Assembly (NCBI RefSeq): GCF_019599145.1
Contig: NZ_CP080647.1
Span: forward strand, 7,936,001-8,000,000
Source of the DNA: Streptomyces akebiae
GTDB lineage: Bacteria > Actinomycetota > Actinomycetes > Streptomycetales > Streptomycetaceae
Reading direction: 5' to 3'
Length of the DNA: 64,000 nt
Part shown: positions 41,440 to 50,421 of the stretch, piece by piece
How positions within the stretch are numbered: position 1 is the first letter of the stretch
Layout: the number at the start of each line of letters is the position of its first letter
Notes under the pieces: model-generated
Seen by the model: the letters and a program-made list of their open reading frames with translations, nothing else
Database searches by the model: none
What the model was told of the DNA's origin: nothing
Translations under genes and position numbers: made by a program

Positions 41440-42189
41440 ATGCCCCTGAGCCTCACCGTCCTCGGCACCGCCTCACCGCACCCCGGCCCGGGCCGGCCCG
41501 CCTCCGGGTATCTGCTGCGTGGCGGCGGCGCCGAGATATGGGTGGACGCGGGCTTCGGTACGTTCGCCGAGTTGCAGCGGCACACGGACCCCACCCGGCT
41601 CACGGCCATCTGGATCTCCCATCTGCACGCGGACCACAGCGCGGATCTGGTGGCCGCGCTGTACGGGTTCGCGTACGGCGGCCTCACCCTGCCGGCGCCG
41701 CTGCCGGTCTACGCGCCCGGCGACTGCGCCGCCCGGGTCGCGGGGTCCCTCGGGCGGTCGGACAGCTCCTTCCTCAACGGGGTGTTCGACTTCCGCCCCC
41801 TGCACGACGGCCATACCGCCAGGCACTGGAACCTCACGCTCACCGCCCGCGCCGTCGTCCACGATGTGGAGGCGTACGGGCTGCGCGCCGAGTGCCAGGG
41901 GCGGGTGCTGGCCTACTCGGGGGACAGCGGGCCGTGCGACGCGCTGAGCGCGCTCGCCGGCAGCGCCGACCTGTTCCTGTGCGAGGCGGACATCGACACG
42001 CATCGCGAAGGCGAACCCCGGGTGCATCTCACCCCGGAGGAGGCCGGGAGGTACGCCAAGGGCGCCGGCCGGCTGCTGGTCACCCATGTGGGGCCCACGC
42101 TCACCCCGGAGGGGGCGACCGGGCGGGCGGCGGTGGTCTTCGGCGGCCCGACCGAGAGCGCGCGTGTGGGGGACACCCACACCGTGTGA
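41440..42189 (+). CDS. Metallo-beta-lactamase-fold hydrolase
   Basis: A 249-residue MBL-fold protein. The metal motif is HLHADHSAD (residues about 67-75). Further ligands are in LLVTHVGP (His), the Asp in AYSGDSGPCDAL and the His in LHDGHTARHW. It resembles RNase Z-like/phosphodiesterase-type cytoplasmic MBL proteins of Streptomyces; the substrate is not known. It is a single gene, ending before the GntR promoter region. Confidence 0.88.
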   Translation: MPLSLTVLGTASPHPGPGRPASGYLLRGGGAEIWVDAGFGTFAELQRHTDPTRLTAIWISHLHADHSADLVAALYGFAYGGLTLPAPLPVYAPGDCAARVAGSLGRSDSSFLNGVFDFRPLHDGHTARHWNLTLTARAVVHDVEAYGLRAECQGRVLAYSGDSGPCDALSALAGSADLFLCEADIDTHREGEPRVHLTPEEAGRYAKGAGRLLVTHVGPTLTPEGATGRAAVVFGGPTESARVGDTHTV

Positions 42190-42248
42190 ACTCCTCGTGT
42201 GACACCAAGATCATGTGACGGCTCGCACATCTTCTTCTGTCAGAAGCA

Positions 42249-42278
42249 TTGACGAAACACGGACGCCCTCCCTACCTT
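42249..42278 (+). promoter_or_regulatory. Putative promoter of the pectin-locus GntR gene
   Basis: TTGACG (42249-42254) and TACCTT (42273-42278) are separated by 18 bp, about 90 bp before the GntR ATG. Operator-like repeats lie just downstream in the leader. Confidence 0.5.
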
Positions 42279-42299
42279 CAACGCGTCGTACTTCGTACG

Positions 42300-42360
42300 T
42301 CATATATGAGACGCGATATGGGAGATCCCATACGTGAGATCGCATACGTGAGATCCGAGA
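42300..42360. promoter_or_regulatory. Operator-like repeats upstream of the GntR gene
   Basis: Three elements: TCATATATGA, a perfect palindrome (42300-42309); TATGGGA-GA-TCCCATA, 7-bp arms (42317-42332); and two direct copies of ATACGTGAGATC (about 42330-42341 and 42344-42355). They fill the leader to within 10 bp of the ATG, which fits strong autoregulation by a GntR dimer binding the GGGA/TCCC palindrome. Confidence 0.68.
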
Positions 42361-42367
42361 GGCGCGC

Positions 42368-43024
42368 ATGACCTCTGTGCCCACGCCGATCCCGTCCCGC
42401 ACGCAGTTCGTGCTGGAGGGGATCAAGCACCGCATCCTCACCGGGCAGTTGACGCCCGGTCAGGCCCTGGTCGAGACCGAGCTGGCCGCACAGTTCGGGG
42501 TGTCCAAGACGCCCGTCCGCGAGGCGCTCAAGACGCTGGCCGGGACCGGACTCGTCGTGATGAGCCAGTACAAGGGCGTCACGGTGCGCATGGTGGACGC
42601 GGACATGGCGCGCGAGGTCTACGACGTGCGGCTGCTCCTGGAGCCGGAGGCGCTGCGTCGCTCGGTGCGGCGCGGTGTCCCGTGGGACGCGGCGAGTGAC
42701 GCGCTGACCAGGGCCGACGAGGCCACGGACACCGCCGAACGATCGCTGGCCAACCGGGAGTTCCACCGCGCGCTGTACGTGCCGTGCGGCAATCCGCTGC
42801 TCGGCCGGATGCTCGACGAGGTACGCGACCAGGCCGCCCTGGTCTCGGCCGTCGCCTGGGCCGCCGACCCCTCCTGGGAGCGGGAGGCCGCCGAGCACCG
42901 GGAGATCCTGCGGCTCGCCCTCGACGGCGACGCCGACGGTGCCGCCGCGGCCCTGTACGCGCACATCGCCTCCTTCGTGGAACGGGCCTTCCCGGGGGCC
43001 CGCGAGGAACAGCAGGCCCAGTGA
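42368..43024 (+). CDS. GntR-family (FCD) regulator at the start of the pectin locus
   Basis: A 218-residue FCD-type GntR regulator. The winged helix spans residues 12-80 (VLEGIKHRILTGQLTPGQAL, LAAQFGVSKTPVREALKTLA). The FCD domain covers 85-210 (ARLLEPEALRR-like LLLEPEALRRSVRR, FHRALYVPCGN, AAEHREILRLALDGD) with the Asp/His positions of metal-binding FCD proteins. It lies before the sugar-acid aldolase/dehydratase pair in the same direction and is the probable local regulator, with a sugar acid as the likely effector. Confidence 0.9.
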   Translation: MTSVPTPIPSRTQFVLEGIKHRILTGQLTPGQALVETELAAQFGVSKTPVREALKTLAGTGLVVMSQYKGVTVRMVDADMAREVYDVRLLLEPEALRRSVRRGVPWDAASDALTRADEATDTAERSLANREFHRALYVPCGNPLLGRMLDEVRDQAALVSAVAWAADPSWEREAAEHREILRLALDGDADGAAAALYAHIASFVERAFPGAREEQQAQ

Positions 43025-43072
43025 GCCCGGGCGGCCAGTGGGCCCGCACGGCCAGTGAGCCCGACCGGTACG

Positions 43073-43123
43073 CCCGCAGGACCAGCAAGCCCGCAGGACC
43101 AGCAAGCCCGCAGGACCAGCAAG
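43073..43123. repeat. Three tandem 17-bp units
   Basis: CCCGCAGGACCAGCAAG repeated three times exactly, in the 192-bp gap between the GntR gene and the next gene. It is preceded by looser GGCCAGTG repeats. No binding protein can be proposed; slippage is likely. Confidence 0.85.
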
Positions 43124-43216
43124 CCCCCGAGTCCACGAGGCACGGCGGAGCCGCACGACGCGGCCCCGCCAGCCCTCCGCAGTCCTCCAAGAGTTCCTTG
43201 CAGAGGAAGGTCATCC

Positions 43217-44128
43217 ATGAGCAGCGTGACGTTCGAGACCCAACGGACGGCTCTGGCCGACGTGGTGGCGATCCCGGTGACTCCGTTCGCCGAGGACGGC
43301 ACCGTCGACCAGGGCGCCCACCGGGCCCTGCTGCGTCGGCTGCTCGACGGCGGGATCACCACCCTCACCCCGAACGGCAACACCGGTGAGTTCTACGCCC
43401 TCACCCCTGAGGAGCGCCGTCTGGTCACCGAGCTGACCATGGACGAGGTCGGCGACCGGGCCGTCGTCCTGGTCGGCGTGGGGCACGACGTGCCGACCGC
43501 CGTCGCCTCCGCCGAGCACGCCCGCGAGGCCGGGGCGCAGATGGTGATGGTCCATCAGCCGGTGCACCCGTACGTCTCGCAGCGCGGCTGGGTCGACTAC
43601 CACCGGGCGATCGCGGAGGCTGTGCCCGAACTGGGCGTGGTGCCCTACATCCGCAACGCCCAGCTCACCGGCGAACGCCTCGCCGAACTCGCCGACGCCT
43701 GCCCGAACGTGATCGGCGTCAAGTACGCCGTGCCGGACGCCGCGCGCTTCGCCGCCTTCGCCCGCGATGCCGGCCTGGAGCGCTTCGTCTGGGTGGCCGG
43801 CCTCGCCGAGCCGTACGCGCCCTCCTACTTCTCGGCCGGCGCCACCGGCTTCACCTCCGGACTGGTGAACGTCGCCCCGGCCGTCTCGCTGAACATGATC
43901 GAAGCGCTTCGATCGGGCGACTTCCCGGCCGCGATGAAGGTCTGGGAGCAGATCCGCCGCTTCGAGGAACTGCGCGCCGCCAACGGCTCCGCCAACAACG
44001 TCACCGTCGTCAAGGAGGCCCTCGCCTCCCTCGGCCTCTGCCTCCGCGACGTCCGGGCCCCCAGCAGGCAGCTGCCCGAGGAAGAACGCTCCGAGGTCGC
44101 CGCCATAGTCGCCGGGTGGTCGATATGA
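43217..44128 (+). CDS. DapA-superfamily sugar-acid aldolase/dehydratase
   Basis: A 303-residue TIM-barrel class I lyase. It shows TPNGNTGEFYALTPEE in place of the DapA GTTGES loop, MVMVHQPVHPYVSQ, VPYIRNAQLTG and the Schiff-base lysine in IGVKYAVPD. These differences exclude lysine synthesis and fit a 2-keto-3-deoxy sugar-acid enzyme. The stop overlaps the ATG of a sugar-acid dehydratase, and such pairs act in sequence: dehydratase first, then this enzyme. The ATG has AGGAAGG upstream. Confidence 0.85.
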   Translation: MSSVTFETQRTALADVVAIPVTPFAEDGTVDQGAHRALLRRLLDGGITTLTPNGNTGEFYALTPEERRLVTELTMDEVGDRAVVLVGVGHDVPTAVASAEHAREAGAQMVMVHQPVHPYVSQRGWVDYHRAIAEAVPELGVVPYIRNAQLTGERLAELADACPNVIGVKYAVPDAARFAAFARDAGLERFVWVAGLAEPYAPSYFSAGATGFTSGLVNVAPAVSLNMIEALRSGDFPAAMKVWEQIRRFEELRAANGSANNVTVVKEALASLGLCLRDVRAPSRQLPEEERSEVAAIVAGWSI

Positions 44129-45864
44129 GCGAGCCGGCCGACATGAAGAAGCCCGAAGAACTCCGAAGCCACCAGTGGTACGGCACCGACGGACTGCGTT
44201 CCTTCAGCCACCGCGCCCGTACCCGCCAGCTCGGCTACCTGCCCGAGGAGCACCTCGGCAAGCCGGTCATCGCGATCCTCAACACCTGGTCGGACATCAA
44301 CCCCTGTCATGTGCACCTCCGGGATCGCGCGCAGGCGGTCAAGCGGGGTGTCTGGCAGGCGGGCGGTTTCCCGCTGGAGTTCCCGGTCTCGACCCTCTCC
44401 GAGACCTTCCAGAAGCCGACCCCGATGCTCTACCGCAACATGCTGGCGATGGAGACCGAGGAACTGCTGCGGTCCTACCCGGTCGACGGTGCCGTGCTGA
44501 TGGGAGGCTGCGACAAGTCGACGCCCGCGCTGCTCATGGGCGCGGCCTCCGTCGACCTGCCGGCCGTGTTCGTGCCCGCCGGGCCCATGTTGCCGGGCCA
44601 CTGGCGCAACGAGGTCCTCGGCTCCGGCACCGACATGTGGAAGTACTGGGACGACAAGCGCGCCGGGCTCATCGGCGACTGCGAGATGACCGAGCTGGAG
44701 TCCGGCCTGGCGCGTTCGCCGGGGCACTGCATGACCATGGGTACGGCCTCCACGCTCACCGCCGCCGCCGAGGCCCTCGGGGTCACCGTCCCCGGCGCGT
44801 CCAGCATCCCGGCCGTCGACTCGGGCCATGACCGCATGGCGGCCGCCGCCGGTCTGCGTATCGTCGAACTGGTCCACAAGGACCGGAAGCTGAGCGACCT
44901 CCTCACCGCCGACGCCTTCGAGGACGCCGTCACCACCGTCCTCGGACTCGGTGGCTCCACCAACGCGGTCATCCACCTCATCGCGATGGCCGGCCGCGCG
45001 GGCGTCCAGCTCACCCTCGACGACTTCGACCGCATCGCCCGTACGGTCCCGGTGCTCGCCAACGTCCGGCCCGGCGGTCGGACGTACCTGATGGAGGACT
45101 TCCACTTCGCGGGGGGTCTGCCCGGGTTCCTGTCCCGGATCACCGACCTGCTGCACCTGGACCGGCCGACCGTCTCCCACGACACGATGCGCGAACAGCT
45201 CGACGGCGCGCTCGTGCACAACGACGATGTCATCCGGACCCGCGACAACCCGGTCGCCACCGAGGGCGGGGTCGCCGTCCTGCGGGGCAACCTCTGTCCG
45301 GACGGCGCGGTCATCAAGCACATCTCGGCCGAGCCGCACCTGCTGAAGCACACCGGCCCCGCGGTCGTCTTCGACGACTACAGGACCATGCAGCGGACCA
45401 TCAACGACCCGTCCCTCGGCATCACCGCCGACAGCGTGCTGGTGCTGCGCAACTCCGGCCCCAAGGGCGGGCCGGGCATGCCCGAGTACGGGATGCTGCC
45501 CATCCCCGACCATCTGCTGAAGCAGGGCGTACGGGACATGGTGCGGATCTCCGACGCCCGGATGAGCGGGACGAGTTACGGCGCCTGTGTCCTGCACGTG
45601 GCACCGGAGTCGTACATCGGCGGACCCCTCGCCCTGGTCCGCACCGGCGACTCGATCACCCTCGACGTCGGGGCCCGGAGTCTCCGGCTCAACGTGGACG
45701 ACGAGGAGCTGGAGCGCCGCCGAGCCGGGTGGACCCCACCGCCCACCCGCTATGAACGCGGCTACGGCGCCCTCTACAACGACCAGATCACCCAGGCCGA
45801 CACCGGCTGCGACTTCGAGTTCCTGGCCAGACCGGGCAAGGTCCCGGACCCCTACGCGGGCTGA
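44125..45864 (+). CDS. IlvD/EDD-family sugar-acid dehydratase ([2Fe-2S])
   Basis: A 579-residue dehydratase. The three cluster cysteines of the L-arabonate dehydratase type are present (INPCHVHL, MGGCDKSTPA, SPGHCMTMG), as is the catalytic serine region RMSGTSYGACVLHVAPES. The last motif is typical of pentonate/hexonate dehydratases rather than of dihydroxy-acid dehydratase IlvD. It probably forms a 2-keto-3-deoxy acid from a sugar acid such as L-arabonate or galactonate, which the coupled upstream enzyme then processes. The true substrate is not certain. Confidence 0.87.
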   Translation: MSEPADMKKPEELRSHQWYGTDGLRSFSHRARTRQLGYLPEEHLGKPVIAILNTWSDINPCHVHLRDRAQAVKRGVWQAGGFPLEFPVSTLSETFQKPTPMLYRNMLAMETEELLRSYPVDGAVLMGGCDKSTPALLMGAASVDLPAVFVPAGPMLPGHWRNEVLGSGTDMWKYWDDKRAGLIGDCEMTELESGLARSPGHCMTMGTASTLTAAAEALGVTVPGASSIPAVDSGHDRMAAAAGLRIVELVHKDRKLSDLLTADAFEDAVTTVLGLGGSTNAVIHLIAMAGRAGVQLTLDDFDRIARTVPVLANVRPGGRTYLMEDFHFAGGLPGFLSRITDLLHLDRPTVSHDTMREQLDGALVHNDDVIRTRDNPVATEGGVAVLRGNLCPDGAVIKHISAEPHLLKHTGPAVVFDDYRTMQRTINDPSLGITADSVLVLRNSGPKGGPGMPEYGMLPIPDHLLKQGVRDMVRISDARMSGTSYGACVLHVAPESYIGGPLALVRTGDSITLDVGARSLRLNVDDEELERRRAGWTPPPTRYERGYGALYNDQITQADTGCDFEFLARPGKVPDPYAG

Positions 45865-45890
45865 ACGACGTGACGCCGGGTGCGGTGAAA

Positions 45891-45939
45891 GGGGCGCGGG
45901 GAACCGCGCGACAAGCCCCCACGCACCCGCACACGCCGG
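45891..45939. repeat. Interspersed repeat (copy 2)
   Basis: This stretch shares GGGGCGCGGGGAAC, CGCGCGA and CCACGCACCCGCAC with the right arm of the element at 21507-21681. It is only one arm here, in the 213-bp gap before the sugar permease gene. The rest of the gap shows no gene. Confidence 0.7.
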
Positions 45940-46077
45940 CACACCGCGAGTGGCACCCCGTACCGCGCGATCCAGCACGACCACGTCCATCGAGAAAGCG
46001 CTTCCTGCTCGACGCACGACACCGCACCGCGACGCACGACGACGCACCACGACAGACCCAGAAACGGAGCCCCAGTC

Positions 46078-47013
46078 ATGGCCCAAGCCGCAGCCGTGGC
46101 GAAACCGCCCGCGCCACCCCGGCGGCGCCGTGCCTCCGCGACCCCGCGCAGGCTGCCGTACCTGCTGATCGCCCCGGCCGCCCTGCTCATGCTGGGCTTC
46201 ATCGCCTATCCGGTCGTCAGCGTCTTCTACTACAGCCTGCAGCACTACAACCCCACGAAACCCTGGCGGAACGGCTTCGCCGGCTTCGACAACTTCGTCC
46301 ACGCCTTCACCGAGGACCCCCTCTTCTGGGACACCCTCGTCTTCAGCGCCAAGTGGGTGATCGTCGAGGTCTCGCTGCAGCTGCTCTTCGGTCTCGCCCT
46401 CGCGCTCATCGTCAACCAGACCTTCGTCGGGCGTGCCCTCGGCCGTGCCCTGGTCTTCTCCCCGTGGGCCGTCTCCGGTGTGCTGACCTCCGCGATCTGG
46501 GTGCTGCTCTACAACTCCCAGACCGGCATCACCCGGTACCTCGCGGACATGGGCATCGGTGAGTACGGCACCAGCTGGCTCTCCGACACCTCCACCGTCT
46601 TCTCGGCGGCGATCGTCGCCGACCTGTGGCGCGGAGTCCCCTTCTTCGCGATCCTCATCCTCGCCGACCTCCAGTCCATCTCGAAGGACCTGTACGAGGC
46701 CGCCGAGGTCGACGGCGCCAGCCGCGTCCGGCAGTTCGTGCACATCACGCTGCCGCACCTGAAGGACGCGATCATCCTCTCCACGCTGCTGCGCGCGGTG
46801 TGGGAGTTCAACAACGTCGACCTGCTGTACACCCTGACGGGCGGCGGACCGGCCGGAGTGACCACGACCCTCCCGCTGTACATCGCCAACACCTCCGTCG
46901 ACGCCCACAACTTCGGCTACGCGTCCGCCCTGACCACGGTCGCGTTCGTGATCCTGCTCTTCTGCTCGATGGTCTATCTGCGGCTGAGCAAGTTCGGAGG
47001 CGAGTCCAAGTGA
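46078..47013 (+). CDS. Sugar ABC permease (MalF type) of the pectin locus
   Basis: A 311-residue permease with six helices (first at LLIAPAALLMLGFIAYPVVS) and the EAA loop EAAEVDGASRVRQFVHITLP. A basic N-terminus (RRRRASATPRR) is typical. It opens the operon that continues with the second permease and the pectate lyase, each coupled by 4 bp. Importing oligogalacturonides or related sugars is inferred from the neighbours. It has no ATPase partner here. Confidence 0.93.
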   Translation: MAQAAAVAKPPAPPRRRRASATPRRLPYLLIAPAALLMLGFIAYPVVSVFYYSLQHYNPTKPWRNGFAGFDNFVHAFTEDPLFWDTLVFSAKWVIVEVSLQLLFGLALALIVNQTFVGRALGRALVFSPWAVSGVLTSAIWVLLYNSQTGITRYLADMGIGEYGTSWLSDTSTVFSAAIVADLWRGVPFFAILILADLQSISKDLYEAAEVDGASRVRQFVHITLPHLKDAIILSTLLRAVWEFNNVDLLYTLTGGGPAGVTTTLPLYIANTSVDAHNFGYASALTTVAFVILLFCSMVYLRLSKFGGESK

Positions 47014-47912
47014 TCACCAAGGACGCCGAGAGGACCGTACCGGTGACGTCCGCGCCCGCTGCCGAGGAGCCCCCGCAGCGACCGGGCAAGGTCCACCGCG
47101 CCTGGGACGAGGTCCCCCGCTGGCATATCTACCTCCCGCTGTCGATCTACCTGGTCTTCACCCTCGTCCCCTTCTACTGGATCCTGCTGTTCGCGCTCCG
47201 CAAGCCCGGCTCGACCTCGCTCGTGCCCTGGCCCGTCACCTTCGAGCACTTCGAGAAGGTCTGGAACGAACGCAGCTTCGGCACCTACTTCCAGAACAGC
47301 GTGCTGGTCGGTGTCGTCACCCTGCTGATGACCACGCTCGTCGCCCTGGCCGGCGGTTACGCCCTCGCCCGGTTCGACTTCAAGATCAAGCGCGGGTTCA
47401 TGCTGGCGCTGCTCTGCTCCCAGTTCGTCCCGGGCGCACTGCTCCTGGTCCCGCTGTTCCAGATCTTCGCCGAGCTGCAGATGATCAACTCGCTCGGCAG
47501 TGTCATCCTCGCCGAGACGGTCTTCCAGCTGCCGCTGTCGATCATCCTGATCAGCAACTTCATCAAGAACGTGCCGTACTCGCTGGAGGAAGCGGCCTGG
47601 GTGGACGGCTGCAACCGCTTCACCGCGTTCCGGGTGGTCGTGCTGCCGCTGCTGCGGCCCGGCCTGATCGCCGTCGGCTCCTTCGCCTTCGTGCACTCCT
47701 GGAACCACTTCCTGTTCGCCCTGATGTTCCTCAGCAACCAGGAGAAGCAGACCATCCCGGTCGGCCTGAACACCCTGCTCAGCGCGGACAGCGTCGACCT
47801 GGGCGCGCTGGCGGCCGGTGGCATCATCGCCGCCGTCCCGGTGGTCATCGTCTTCGCCTTCATCCAGAAGTGGCTCATCACGGGCTTCAGCGCCGGGGCG
47901 GTGAAGGGATGA
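47010..47912 (+). CDS. Sugar ABC permease (MalG type) of the pectin locus
   Basis: A 300-residue permease with six helices (YLPLSIYLVFTLVPFYWILL first) and the EAA loop EAAWVDGCNRFTAFRVVVLP. The start is GTG, overlapping the previous stop by GTGA, and its own stop overlaps the ATG of the pectate lyase. The matching binding lipoprotein gene is 7 kb downstream at 54947. Confidence 0.93.
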   Translation: MITKDAERTVPVTSAPAAEEPPQRPGKVHRAWDEVPRWHIYLPLSIYLVFTLVPFYWILLFALRKPGSTSLVPWPVTFEHFEKVWNERSFGTYFQNSVLVGVVTLLMTTLVALAGGYALARFDFKIKRGFMLALLCSQFVPGALLLVPLFQIFAELQMINSLGSVILAETVFQLPLSIILISNFIKNVPYSLEEAAWVDGCNRFTAFRVVVLPLLRPGLIAVGSFAFVHSWNHFLFALMFLSNQEKQTIPVGLNTLLSADSVDLGALAAGGIIAAVPVVIVFAFIQKWLITGFSAGAVKG

Positions 47913-49234
47913 GTCCCCTGACCCTTCGGCGGAGGGGTGTGCGAGTGGTCGCCCTCGCGGGGGTGTTGGGCCTCACGCTCACCGTCCCGGCCGGGGCCGA
48001 GGCCCAGGGCGCCGGCCGGGACATCAGCCGGGACACGCTCGCGGCGGACGACGGCTGGGCGGCGGCAGACGGTGGTACCACGGGGGGTTCCACCGCCGCC
48101 GACGCCCAGGTCGTCACCGTACGCACCCGGAGCGAGCTGGTCCGCGCGCTCGACGGCGGCAGCGCCACCCCGAAGATCATCCGGATCGCCGGGACCATCG
48201 ACGCCAACACGTCCGACGACGGCGAGAAGCTCGACTGCGCCGACTACGCCACCGACGGCTACGACCTGAAGAAGTATCTGGCCGCCTACGACCCGCGCAC
48301 CTGGGGTGGCGCCAGGCTCAGCGGCCCCCAGGAGGAGGCCCGCCAGGCGTCGGCGGCCAGGCAGGCCGAGCGGATCGAGCTGGCCGTCGGCTCCAACACC
48401 ACGATCGTCGGGCTCAAGGGAGCGGTGCTCAAGGGAGCCAGCCTCCAGCTCAAGGGCGCGGACAACGTGATCGTCCGCGACCTCGAACTCCGCGACGCCT
48501 ACGACTGCTTCCCCGCCTGGCAGCCCAACACGGGCGGCCTCGGCGACTGGAAGACGGCGTACGACAACATCTGGGTGCGCGGCTCCCGCCATGTCTGGAT
48601 CGACCACGTCACGATCTCCGACAAGGGGCACCTCGACGAGGACGAGCCGACGTACTTCGGCCGCAACTACCTCCGCCACGACGGCCTGCTCGACATCACC
48701 AACGCCTCCGACCTGGTCACCGTCTCCTGGTCCCGCTTCGCCGACCACGACAAGGGCATCCTCATCGGCAACGGCGACACCGCCACCGGCGACCGGGGCA
48801 GGCTCCGGGTGACGCTGCACCACAACCAGTTCGAGAACGTCGTGCAGCGCGCGCCGCGCGTCCGCTTCGGACAGGTGCACCTCTACAACAACCGCTACGT
48901 CGTCCCGGCCGACGCCCACGACCACCGTTACTCCCTGGGCGTCTCCACCGAGTCCGCCGTGTACGCCGAGAACAACGCGTTCACCACGCCCGGCCACATC
49001 GAGGTCGCCGACCTGGTCAAGAGCTGGAACGGCACCGCCCTGCACCAGACGGGCACCCTCTTCAACGGCTATCCGGTGGATCTCCTGGCCATACACAACG
49101 CCTACAACTCCGGCAGCGAGCGAGATCTCACGGCCGACGTGGGCTGGACGCCTACCCTGCACCAGAAGATCGACAGCGCCGGTGAGGCCGACCGAGAGGT
49201 GGCACGCGGCGCGGGCGCAGGGAGGATCCGATGA
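47909..49234 (+). CDS. Secreted pectate lyase (PL1 family)
   Basis: A 441-residue lyase. The signal peptide ends near AGAEA (residue 32). The catalytic beta-helix shows GGTTGGS (start of the fold), HVWIDHVTISD (calcium site), LLDITNASDLVTVSWSRF and QRAPRVRFGQVHLYNN with the catalytic arginine. It cuts alpha-1,4 galacturonan by beta-elimination with calcium. The stop overlaps the Gfo/Idh/MocA start, so transport, lyase and oxidoreductase genes are co-translated. It is a paralogue of the lyase at 57335. Confidence 0.93.
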   Translation: MSPLTLRRRGVRVVALAGVLGLTLTVPAGAEAQGAGRDISRDTLAADDGWAAADGGTTGGSTAADAQVVTVRTRSELVRALDGGSATPKIIRIAGTIDANTSDDGEKLDCADYATDGYDLKKYLAAYDPRTWGGARLSGPQEEARQASAARQAERIELAVGSNTTIVGLKGAVLKGASLQLKGADNVIVRDLELRDAYDCFPAWQPNTGGLGDWKTAYDNIWVRGSRHVWIDHVTISDKGHLDEDEPTYFGRNYLRHDGLLDITNASDLVTVSWSRFADHDKGILIGNGDTATGDRGRLRVTLHHNQFENVVQRAPRVRFGQVHLYNNRYVVPADAHDHRYSLGVSTESAVYAENNAFTTPGHIEVADLVKSWNGTALHQTGTLFNGYPVDLLAIHNAYNSGSERDLTADVGWTPTLHQKIDSAGEADREVARGAGAGRIR

Positions 49235-50421
49235 ACACCGTGAACCCGCAGGGCACCGCCCACGAGACCCCGCTTCCGCTCGTCCTCGCGGGCGCCCGGG
49301 GCCATGGCCGCTGGCACCTGGAGAACATCCGGCGCCTCGCCGACAAGGGGATCGTCCGGCTCGCCGGGATCTGCGAACTGACCCCGCTGGGCGCGGACGA
49401 GATCCCGGACGGCCTCGGCACACCCGAGCAGTCCGCCGACTTCGGGGCGCTCCTCGACTCCACGGGCGCGGCGATCGCCGTGATCTGCACGCCCATCCCC
49501 ACCCACACCGACCTGGCGCTGACGGCCGCCGAGCGGGGCGTACACGTCCTGCTGGAGAAGCCGCCCGCCCCGTCGTACGCCGAGTTCCGCCGGATGGCCG
49601 ACGGGGTGGCGGCGGCCGGAGTGGTCTGCCAGATCGGCTTCCAGTCGCTGGGCTCGCACGCCCTGCCCGCGATCCACAAGATGGTCGCGGAAGGCCTGAT
49701 CGGCGAGGTCGTCGGCGTCGGCGGCGCCGGTGCCTGGGCCCGCGCCGAGGCGTACTACCGGCGCGCGCCCTGGGCCGGGAAGCGGCGCATGAACGGCGTG
49801 GACGTGATCGACGGGGCGCTCACCAACCCCCTCGCGCACGCCGTCGCCACGGGGCTCGCGCTCGCCGGCGCACCCCGCGCCGAGGACGTCGCCGCCATCG
49901 AGACGGAACTGCTGCGCGCCAACGACATCGAGTCCGACGACACCTCCTGCGTACGGATCACCACCGCCGACGGCGGCCGGGTCACCGTCGCCGCCACGCT
50001 GTGCGCGGAGGACCCGGACGACCCGTACAACGTCGTCCACGGCACCAGCGGCCGGATCACCTTCTGGTACAAGCAGGACCGCGTGCTCGTCCAGCGCGCC
50101 GGACACGGCCCGGAGGAGATCGAGTACGGCCGCACGGACCTGCTGGAGAACCTCGTCGACCACCTCGTCGACGGCACCGACCTGCTGGTCCCGCCGGAGG
50201 TGACCGGCGCGTTCATGAAGGTCGTCGAGGCGATCCGGGTCGCCCCGGACCCGGTCGCGCTCCCGGCCGAGGCCTGGCACAGGCTGCCCGACGAGGACCG
50301 CCGGGTCGTCGACGGCATCGACGGCCTGGTCGCGGCCGCCGCCGACGACCTCGCCCTCTACTCCGAACTCGGCGCCCCCTGGGCGCTCCCCGAAGCAACG
50401 GCGAAAGAGGTGAGCACATGA
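49231..50421 (+). CDS. Gfo/Idh/MocA-family oxidoreductase
   Basis: A 396-residue NAD(P)-dependent oxidoreductase. The Rossmann part is VLAGARGHGRWHLENI, AVICTPIPTHTDLAL, and the family motif is HVLLEKPPAPSYAEF with the catalytic-site lysine. The C-terminal alpha/beta domain carries GRITFWYKQDR. The glycine motif is GARGHGRWH rather than the usual GxGxxG. It is coupled to the pectate lyase and to a PmoA-like gene; together they may process a sugar released from rhamnogalacturonan. The substrate is not known. Confidence 0.88.
   Translation: MNTVNPQGTAHETPLPLVLAGARGHGRWHLENIRRLADKGIVRLAGICELTPLGADEIPDGLGTPEQSADFGALLDSTGAAIAVICTPIPTHTDLALTAAERGVHVLLEKPPAPSYAEFRRMADGVAAAGVVCQIGFQSLGSHALPAIHKMVAEGLIGEVVGVGGAGAWARAEAYYRRAPWAGKRRMNGVDVIDGALTNPLAHAVATGLALAGAPRAEDVAAIETELLRANDIESDDTSCVRITTADGGRVTVAATLCAEDPDDPYNVVHGTSGRITFWYKQDRVLVQRAGHGPEEIEYGRTDLLENLVDHLVDGTDLLVPPEVTGAFMKVVEAIRVAPDPVALPAEAWHRLPDEDRRVVDGIDGLVAAAADDLALYSELGAPWALPEATAKEVST

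Noticed and set aside
44125..45864. Dihydroxy-acid dehydratase IlvD of branched-chain amino acid synthesis
   Set aside because: The HVAPES motif, the GHCMTMG cysteine and the coupling to a keto-deoxy acid enzyme fit sugar-acid dehydratases better.
43825..46908. 1027-codon minus-strand open frame
   Set aside because: It lies antisense to the sugar-acid dehydratase and permease genes, which have clear motifs; no domain is visible in it.
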